From positions 1-18,282 of the forward strand of contig DAOUMU010000499.1 in the NCBI GenBank assembly GCA_034409055.1: a stretch of 18,282 nt of DNA. The letters are read 5' to 3'. Positions 13,658 through 18,282 of this stretch are shown piece by piece (positions within the stretch are counted from its first letter, which is position 1; each line of letters opens with the position of its first letter). Source of the DNA: DAOUMU01 sp034409055. GTDB taxonomy: Bacteria; Chloroflexota; Anaerolineae; 4572-78; J111. The position numbers and the translations under genes were made by a program. The notes beneath the pieces were generated by a model. It saw only the letters and a program-made list of their open reading frames with translations. It was not told the DNA's origin and searched no databases.

Positions 13658-14020
13658 CAGTCTGACGACTATCTGAATGTCACCCACACAGGAACCGGTA
13701 TAAAGCAGCAGAATTACCGCCGCTATCCAAACACTCTTATGCCAGGCAGGAGCAACCAGGAAGTAGGTCAGGGGATTGAGGGGATAACTATTTAAAACGT
13801 ACGTGATCGCCCACAGAAACAGTAAAGCCAGCCCTGCTCCACCAATAACCAGCAACGGAAAGAGTAGGACAAATAACTGCTCCCTTAAGGAACGTGTTTC
13901 CAAGGGATGAACGAAATGATCACCAAGTCGATAGCGACACCTTTTGCCAATCAACCGATAGGCAAGCAGGTGTAGCACTTCATGGGGAATAGCCAAGTAG
14001 CCATCCATCTTCCAAAGCAT
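13610..14020 (-). CDS. Membrane protein with zincin HEXXH motif (DUF3267-like)
   Basis: A 136-residue protein starting at ATG 14020. Near the N-terminus, GYLAIPHEVLHLLAYRL contains the zinc-metalloprotease motif His13-Glu14-x-x-His17, followed by basic KRCRYRLGDHFVHPL. Two transmembrane helices follow (about 53-74 and 92-111). This layout resembles DUF3267 putative zincin peptidases, whose substrates are unknown; a third metal ligand is not identified. The open frame extends 47 codons upstream, but a -10 sequence (14027-14032) ends 6 bases before this ATG, so the longer form is unlikely and the mRNA is probably leaderless. The 3' end overlaps the convergent small membrane gene. Confidence 0.6.
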   Translation of the reverse strand: MLWKMDGYLAIPHEVLHLLAYRLIGKRCRYRLGDHFVHPLETRSLREQLFVLLFPLLVIGGAGLALLFLWAITYVLNSYPLNPLTYFLVAPAWHKSVWIAAVILLLYTGSCVGDIQIVVRLLLQQLRNQPPNQAHK

Positions 14021-14026
14021 ACATAA

Positions 14027-14055
14027 ATTGTAGCACAAGGTCGGACTTGGAACAA
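14027..14055 (-). promoter_or_regulatory. Promoter of the HEXXH gene, predicted leaderless
   Basis: On the minus strand TTGTTC (14055-14050), a 17-base spacer and TACAAT (14032-14027). Six bases separate the -10 from ATG 14020, the same geometry as at trmD. Confidence 0.5.
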
Positions 14056-14086
14056 TCTGGTTAATAGTGATGGCGTTAGGAGGATA

Positions 14087-14280
14087 GAACCACGGATTAG
14101 CGGAAATTCGCGGATTTTTTGTATCCTCTTCAAATTTATGGGGAGCGTAGGAGCGAGGCAAGTCGGATTGGGAGTAATCGAAGCAAACAGGCTACGCTCC
14201 GACTTGCCTCGCCCCTACTTTTGGAGGGGGTACGATTTTTTTCTCTTTTTAATCTGTGTATTCCTGCCAATCCGCGGTTC
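14087..14280. repeat. Nested palindromic repeat element
   Basis: Outer arms GAACCACGGATTAG... (14087-14107) and ...AATCCGCGGTTC (14260-14280) are imperfect inverted repeats, about 16-17 of 21 bases paired. Nested inside is a second hairpin, 14147-14167 with 14198-14218: 21-base arms beginning GTAGG and ending CCTAC, one mismatch, 30-base loop. I found no target duplication. It fills most of the gene-free stretch 14021-14290. Confidence 0.6.
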
Positions 14281-14290
14281 TTACGACATT

Positions 14291-15319
14291 TCACGGCGTA
14301 ATCACCACACGCACTGCATCACTGAACTGTTCCAGCCGATCCAAAGTGTTATTGATGACTTCCGCGTCGAGCGGTACGGTCTCGGTGATCACCTCTGATA
14401 GATTGAGCTTGCCCTGCCGAACCCACTCGATCAGGCGGGGCAGTTCCTGGGCCAGATGATCGGACACGCCGATAATCTCTGCCTCCTTGTTCAACAACTC
14501 ATCGTAGGGCGCAATGGCAAAGGTCTGGTCGGTCAGGCCCACCAGGGCCGCCCGGCCAAAAATGGCCAGCGATTGCACGGCCTGCTTCATGGTCAAAGGC
14601 AAGCCAATCAATTCTAAGGCCACGTCGACGCCGTTCCCCCCGGTCAATCGCCTGATTTCGGCCACCGGGTCGGTCTCTGCGGCGTTGACGGGAACGGCCC
14701 CAAATCGTCTGGCCATTGCCAATTTGCCGGCGTTGATGTCTACCGCATACACTGCCAGCGCTCCAAAGGCCTGGGCTAACTGCACGGCCGAGAGGCCCAG
14801 GCCCCCCACGCCAAAAACAGCCACCGACTCCCCGGGCTTGACTCGAGCCTTGTACAGGGCGTGGAACGACGTGGCCGAGGAGCACATCATAATCGCTCCT
14901 TGCTCAAAGGGAATTTCCTCAGGCAGCAGAAAGGCACTCCGGGCCGGGACACTGATATATTCGGCATAGCCCCCATCCCGATACTTACCCAGCATGGTCC
15001 CTGAGGTGCAGAATTGCTCGCTGCCCTGGTTGCAGTAGAAGCAATGACCACAGGTAACCATATAATGCAAGCACACCCGGTTACCCACCTCGAGGGTTGT
15101 GACCTCGGCCCCCACCTGTTCGACAATGCCGGCCACTTCGTGCCCCAAGGTTAGCGGCAACGGGTGAACCGGAGACGTTCCGGCCCGATAATGGGCGTCT
15201 GAGTGGCAAATACCGGCCGCCTTCACCCGCACCAGGACATCTTTACTCCCCACTTCAGGCATATCGATCTCCTGTATTTCCAGAGGTCGTCCCGGTTCAA
15301 TTAGTCTGACTGCTTTCAT
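14291..15319 (-). CDS. Zinc-dependent alcohol dehydrogenase (MDR family)
   Basis: A 342-residue medium-chain dehydrogenase. Catalytic zinc ligands Cys38 (GICHSDAHY) and His60-Glu61 (GHEVAG) are present; the structural zinc lobe has Cys90, Cys93, Cys96 and Cys104 (CGHCFYC...FC). The Rossmann motif GVGGLG is at 170-175. This group oxidises alcohols or reduces aldehydes with NAD(P); the substrate cannot be assigned. An acidic residue (Asp194 in AVDINAGK) after the second beta strand suggests NAD preference (inference). The ATG at 15319 has AAGGAGG about 11 bases upstream. It stands alone, between a nested repeat and the larger MITE, and is divergent from the exopolysaccharide genes. Confidence 0.88.
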   Translation of the reverse strand: MKAVRLIEPGRPLEIQEIDMPEVGSKDVLVRVKAAGICHSDAHYRAGTSPVHPLPLTLGHEVAGIVEQVGAEVTTLEVGNRVCLHYMVTCGHCFYCNQGSEQFCTSGTMLGKYRDGGYAEYISVPARSAFLLPEEIPFEQGAIMMCSSATSFHALYKARVKPGESVAVFGVGGLGLSAVQLAQAFGALAVYAVDINAGKLAMARRFGAVPVNAAETDPVAEIRRLTGGNGVDVALELIGLPLTMKQAVQSLAIFGRAALVGLTDQTFAIAPYDELLNKEAEIIGVSDHLAQELPRLIEWVRQGKLNLSEVITETVPLDAEVINNTLDRLEQFSDAVRVVITP

Positions 15320-15353
15320 CGCTATTTAAGCCCTCCTTGGCTTAAGAATTTTG

Positions 15354-15487
15354 GTAACTACCTATCTTCATGTCATTCCGAGGAGCGCAGCGACGAGGAA
15401 TCCCCGAAACTTTGGCCCAAAAGAGGTCCACTTTACCAAAACCTTGGGGATTCTTCACCTGTTCAGAATGACATGGTAGGTAGTTGC
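15354..15487. mobile_element. 134-bp MITE with 8-bp target duplication
   Basis: Ends GTAACTACCTA (15354-15364) and TAGGTAGTTGC (15477-15487) are inverted repeats with one mismatch, and a second inner pair CATGTCATTC/GAATGACATG (15369-15378, 15466-15475) extends them. A perfect 8-bp direct repeat GAATTTTG flanks it (15346-15353 and 15488-15495). The interior includes a TGTCATTCCGAGGAGCG-type palindrome. The right part is shared with the 68-bp copy at 7032-7099, which looks like an internally deleted form. There is no coding capacity. Confidence 0.82.
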
Positions 15488-15492
15488 GAATT

Positions 15493-15520
15493 TTGAACAT
15501 GTTGGCATTTGGCCTATACT
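15493..15520 (+). promoter_or_regulatory. Promoter of the first exopolysaccharide gene
   Basis: TTGAAC (15493-15498), a 16-base spacer and TATACT (15515-15520). The -35 begins within the right-hand target duplication of the MITE, so the insertion lies immediately upstream of the promoter. The stretch 15320-15594 is otherwise occupied by the MITE. Confidence 0.5.
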
Positions 15521-15594
15521 TTGTTACTCGATTTCCGCCAATTGCCCGATGACACGGGCCTGGCAGTGTGATAAACTGGAGAAAATGGCTGCTA

Positions 15595-16281
15595 ATGGAA
15601 CTTAAACAATATTGGCACATTATCTGGAAACGAGCCTGGATACCGGCCCTGCTGCTGGTTGTGGTGGCCGTGGCCAGCCTGTTGACCGGGCAAACGCCAG
15701 CGCCCACCTACAGTACCACCATGCGCTTTACCGTCGGGGTCAAGCCGCAGGAAATAGGCGGCCAATACAATTACGATAGCTACTATGCCTGGCTGGCCTC
15801 TGAATATCTGGCCGACGACATGACGGCCATTGTCAGCAGTCAGGCTTTTGCCGCCGACGTGAACAGGCACCTGGCCGAACAGGGCAGCCCGGTCCAAATA
15901 CCGCCTGGGAGCATCGGCGGCGTGACCATTGCCGAAAAACAGCACCGTATTTTACGCCTAAACGTGAGTTGGGGCAATGCGACCGAACTGGCTGAGATTG
16001 CTCAGGCTATTGTGACGGTTATGCAGGAGGATAGCCCCAAATATCTGACCCAGTTAGGCACGCCCGGTGCGCTCATCAAGGTCATTGATGAACCCGTCCC
16101 TCCCACCCCCAATTCACTCTCGCTGACCCAACGGCTCGATTTACCGGTACGGCTGCTGCTGGCCCTGGGGGCCGGGTTGGCGTTGACGTTTCTACTCGAT
16201 TACCTGGACGATAGTGTACGCGGTAAAGCGGAGTTAGAGGCCATGGGCATCACGGTGCTGGCCGAAGTGCCGAAAAAATGA
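15595..16281 (+). CDS. Wzz-type polysaccharide chain-length / co-polymerase protein
   Basis: A 228-residue membrane protein with the topology of polysaccharide co-polymerases: an N-terminal helix (about 15-31, IPALLLVVVAVASLL), an extracytoplasmic domain of about 145 residues, and a second helix (about 182-202, LLLALGAGLALTFLLDYL) ending in a cytoplasmic tail (ELEAMGITVLAEVPKK). The tail motif of the type 'GITVLAEVP' is typical of proteins that contact a CpsD/Wzc ATPase. Such proteins set chain length and help export of exopolysaccharide. ATG 15595 (MELKQYWHIIWKR) fits the family N-terminus better than GTG 15568, although its GGAG is 13 bases away. A similar gene and a CpsD-like gene follow. 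Confidence 0.8.
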   Translation: MELKQYWHIIWKRAWIPALLLVVVAVASLLTGQTPAPTYSTTMRFTVGVKPQEIGGQYNYDSYYAWLASEYLADDMTAIVSSQAFAADVNRHLAEQGSPVQIPPGSIGGVTIAEKQHRILRLNVSWGNATELAEIAQAIVTVMQEDSPKYLTQLGTPGALIKVIDEPVPPTPNSLSLTQRLDLPVRLLLALGAGLALTFLLDYLDDSVRGKAELEAMGITVLAEVPKK

Positions 16282-16313
16282 TTTGTACGGAATCTATCCG
16301 AATCTGTGGAGTA

Positions 16314-16322
16314 TGGTAAAAT
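16314..16322 (+). promoter_or_regulatory. Extended -10 before the second Wzz gene
   Basis: TGGTAAAAT contains TG-n-TAAAAT, an extended -10; no good -35 is seen at 16-18 bases. It may give the second gene its own transcript start. Confidence 0.3.
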
Positions 16323-16363
16323 AGTGATTTATCAGCAAGAGCATTCGAAAAGGGAAGAACGCT

Positions 16364-17107
16364 GTGGAGATTAACGATTATATCAGAATATTACGCAAAC
16401 GGGGCTGGATTATGGTTGTGGTGGCCATGATTGCCGCGGCCAGCGCTTTCGGTTTTAGCAAACTGCAAACCCCGGTCTATAGCGCCAGCGTCCAGCTCAG
16501 TGTTAACCCGGCTCGCCTCGATTGGGGGCTGAGCAATACGATCAAGGATTTATTGCGTAACTATGCCACCAACATCCGTACCCACACTATGGCCCAGGAA
16601 ATCATCGACCGTCCCGGTGGTAACGTCGGCCCCCTTGACATGAAATCTGACGAACTGCTAAACAAGTTGTTCGTCAATCCCGATGCCTCGACTTTTACCC
16701 TGCAGATTGAAGCCCGCGACAAAGACCCCCAGGTGGCCATGCACATCGCTCAAACGGCGGCTGAGGTGTTTGTGGAAGATCGTGATGCCTGGAATCAACG
16801 CCAGGATAAGCGGGACCGGGTTGAAGTTTCCATTGTGGATAACGTCTACAACCTGGGGTACGAACAGTATAGACCCAAAACCAAGATCAACACCCTGGCC
16901 GGCGGTCTATTTGGAGCCCTGGTGGGCGTTCTGGTCATCTTCTTTTTAGAGTGGCTGGAAATGGACATCATCCGCACTTCAGAAGACGTCGAGCGAACCG
17001 TGGGCGTCACCGTTCTGGGGACGATCCCGCCGGTTTCCAGTGATATGACCCATCCTGCCGGTGAAAAGCGTCGCCAACTTATTCCACGCCTGCGAGGCAC
17101 CCATTAG
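16364..17107 (+). CDS. Wzz-type polysaccharide chain-length / co-polymerase protein
   Basis: A 247-residue paralogue of the preceding protein. The first helix is at about 14-30 (WIMVVVAMIAAASAFGF) and a typical QTPVYSASVQLSVNP strand follows. The external domain has helical repeats, and the second helix lies at about 181-199 (LAGGLFGALVGVLVIFFLEW). After it, DIIRTSEDVERTVGVTVLGTIPP is the conserved cytoplasmic tail thought to engage the ATPase. The start is GTG at 16364 with AGGGAAG about 6 bases upstream. It lies 82 bases after the first Wzz gene and 193 before the CpsD-like gene. Having two separate Wzz proteins suggests different polymers or a hetero-oligomer. Confidence 0.85.
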   Translation: MEINDYIRILRKRGWIMVVVAMIAAASAFGFSKLQTPVYSASVQLSVNPARLDWGLSNTIKDLLRNYATNIRTHTMAQEIIDRPGGNVGPLDMKSDELLNKLFVNPDASTFTLQIEARDKDPQVAMHIAQTAAEVFVEDRDAWNQRQDKRDRVEVSIVDNVYNLGYEQYRPKTKINTLAGGLFGALVGVLVIFFLEWLEMDIIRTSEDVERTVGVTVLGTIPPVSSDMTHPAGEKRRQLIPRLRGTH

Positions 17108-17167
17108 AGCACTAAAAAACGATAGTTTGGATAACAATTATGCTTATGTTTGCAAGCAAATCCGTAC

Positions 17168-17216
17168 AACGTAAGGTATAAAACGTTATGATTTTCCGGC
17201 AAATAGTCCTTACGTT
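17168..17216. repeat. Inverted repeat before the CpsD-like gene
   Basis: AACGTAAGG (17168-17176) and CCTTACGTT (17208-17216) are perfect 9-base arms with a 31-base spacer, followed by short tandem TTTACG units. It lies in the AT-rich gap before the ATPase gene and may be regulatory; no promoter was convincing here. Confidence 0.35.
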
Positions 17217-17300
17217 TTACGTTTTACGCTGTATCGTTGCTCGACATCTCTGTAAAAAAGTGTTACCTCATTTTTAAACTACCCTGGAAAGCAGAACACT

Positions 17301-17957
17301 ATGCCAAACGATGCCATTATTACCTTAACCGATCCCCGTTCGGCCGCGGCCGAAGCCTACCGGACCTTACGCACCAACATAGAGTTTTCCAGTCTGGATG
17401 AACCTCTGCATACGTTACTGGTCACCTCGGCTGCCCCGACAGACAACAAAAGCGTGGCCGTGGCTAACCTGGCTGTGGCTATGGCAGACGGTGACCGGCC
17501 CGTGATTCTGGTCGATGCTGATCTACGTCGTCCCCATCAGCACACCCTGTTCGGTCTGACCAACGACAAAGGTTTTACCAACCTCTTTCGAGATAACCAG
17601 GCTTTCAACCAGCCGCCCTGCCAATCTGTACCCAATACCAGCCTGCAAGTGCTGACCAGTGGCCCGCTGCCGCCTATCCCCGGCCAACTGTTGGCCTCAA
17701 AAAAGATGGACGAGGTGGTGGCCCATCTGGCTACCCTGGCGGAAATCATCATTTTCGACGCGCCCCCTATCATTACGGTTAATGACGCCTCGCTACTGGC
17801 CTCAAAAGTTGATGGGGTCTTGCTGGTGGTCAAAGCCGGAGACACCAAGCGGGAGCACGTTAAAGCGGCCAAAGACCGCCTTGACAAGGTCAACGCTCGC
17901 CTGATTGGGGCGGTATTGACCAACGCTCAGATCGATGCCGCTTTACAGTATGCATGA
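17301..17957 (+). CDS. CpsD/CapB-like exopolysaccharide ATPase (BY-kinase family) with atypical P-loop
   Basis: A 218-residue cytoplasmic protein of the bacterial tyrosine-kinase family that partners Wzz proteins. The oligomerisation motif EAYRTLR is at 18-24. Walker A' VILVDADLRRP is at 68-78 and Walker B IIIFDAPP at 149-156; GPLPPIPGQLLAS near 121-133 is also typical. The P-loop region reads TSAAPTDNKSVAVANLA (42-58). The family norm is a glycine-rich loop ending GKS/GKT; here Asn49 replaces the final glycine, while Lys50 and Ser51 remain. The C-terminus ends AQIDAALQYA without the usual tyrosine cluster. It may bind nucleotide weakly or act as a non-kinase partner. Stop TGA is immediately followed by TAA. 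Confidence 0.83.
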   Translation: MPNDAIITLTDPRSAAAEAYRTLRTNIEFSSLDEPLHTLLVTSAAPTDNKSVAVANLAVAMADGDRPVILVDADLRRPHQHTLFGLTNDKGFTNLFRDNQAFNQPPCQSVPNTSLQVLTSGPLPPIPGQLLASKKMDEVVAHLATLAEIIIFDAPPIITVNDASLLASKVDGVLLVVKAGDTKREHVKAAKDRLDKVNARLIGAVLTNAQIDAALQYA

Positions 17958-17994
17958 TAAACAACAGCATTATCGGAAATAAGCAAAATAAATA

Positions 17995-18131
17995 ACCTTG
18001 GGCATGTCATTTCGAGGAACGAAGTGACGAGAAATCCCCAAGGGCGTGTCTTAAAACCAACCTGTTTGGGGATTTCTTTTTCCGTTACGCTCCATTCGTT
18101 ACACTGAGTTCGGTTACACTGAGTCGGAATG
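17995..18131. repeat. Palindromic repeat related to the MITE interior
   Basis: CCTTGGG (17996-18002) and CCCAAGG (18037-18043) enclose TGTCATTTCGAGGAACG and the rest of a palindrome like that at 15371-15402. A second half (GGGGATTTC, then GTTACACTGAG twice, at 18098 and 18114) follows. The GTAACTACC ends are absent. It takes up most of the gap after the CpsD-like gene. Confidence 0.5.
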
Positions 18132-18175
18132 GATTTGCGCCTGGAAAAGCCCCCCCGGCAGGGCAATCGTAGTTG

Positions 18176-18282
18176 TTATGTCAAACTAGTCAGGATTTCG
18201 AGCAAATATTTGTTATCCCAGCCGGCTCTGAGACGTTTGGTTTGAGTGCCCCGTTTATCGGTTTCTTCGTGGCGGAGTAGGT
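18176..18282 (-). CDS. Possible C-terminal end of a gene cut by the window edge
   Basis: An open minus-strand frame runs from the window edge to a TAA at 18178-18176, about 34 codons including RHEETDKRGTQTKRLRAG and DNKYLLEILTSLT. The composition is protein-like, but the piece is too short to identify. It could also be a chance frame. Confidence 0.25.
   Translation of the reverse strand, partial: LLRHEETDKRGTQTKRLRAGWDNKYLLEILTSLT

Noticed and set aside
13610..14161. Longer 183-residue form of the HEXXH protein
   Set aside because: The extra 47 residues are encoded by repeat DNA and promoter sequence; the -10 ends six bases before the internal ATG.
17955..17960. Second recoded TGA at the end of the CpsD-like gene, which could restore a tyrosine tail
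   Set aside because: The TGA is immediately followed by an in-frame TAA.

Overview
The window looks like a chromosomal piece of a Chloroflexota bacterium, probably Anaerolineae-like. That placement is an inference from gene families and architecture: a TPR/L,D-transpeptidase fusion, a DsbA-cyclophilin lipoprotein, split Wzz and CpsD-type exopolysaccharide proteins, an HD/DUF2085 operon, and GTG starts with extended -10 promoters. No rRNA, tRNA or CRISPR array is visible.

Layout. 1-832: decayed defence genes on the minus strand, an N-terminal DUF262 stub and a C-terminal HsdS piece. 1027-3974: a minus-strand operon (two-ACT-domain protein, SDR reductase, DUF2085 membrane protein, HD-domain protein) with a promoter at 4026-4055. 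4316-6976: a plus-strand run of two GNAT acyltransferases and an M20 peptidase, resembling part of the N-succinyl-amino-acid (D-to-L) pathway but without a racemase. 7096-9097: the housekeeping order trmD-rplS-rnhB on the minus strand, with an apparently leaderless trmD and a terminator plus hairpin before rplS. 9220-13247: three plus-strand genes, namely a membrane-anchored L,D-transpeptidase, a lipoprotein with a DsbA-like and a cyclophilin domain, and RmlB (dTDP-glucose 4,6-dehydratase). 13352-15319: a small membrane protein, a convergent HEXXH membrane protein and a zinc alcohol dehydrogenase. 15595-17957: two Wzz-type proteins and a CpsD-like ATPase for exopolysaccharide. 17958-18282 holds repeats and possibly the tail of a minus-strand gene.

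The most notable object is the DsbA-cyclophilin lipoprotein at 10836-12206. An in-frame TGA at 11226 falls exactly where the first cysteine of the redox CxxC motif should be, giving U-P-G-C. It is followed at bacterial-SECIS distance by a 7-bp stem with a G-containing loop. I read this as a selenoprotein rather than two broken genes; selA/selB/selC/selD are not in the window and must be sought elsewhere in the genome.

The second notable object is a family of small mobile palindromes with GTAACTACCTA ends. Two copies (7032-7099 and 15354-15487) are each flanked by a perfect 8-bp target duplication (CCCATTTC; GAATTTTG). GTAA ends and 8-bp duplications fit non-autonomous passengers of an IS66-type transposase. 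One copy supplies the rnhB stop codon and the other abuts the promoter of the exopolysaccharide genes. Other palindromic repeats occupy most of the remaining intergenic space.
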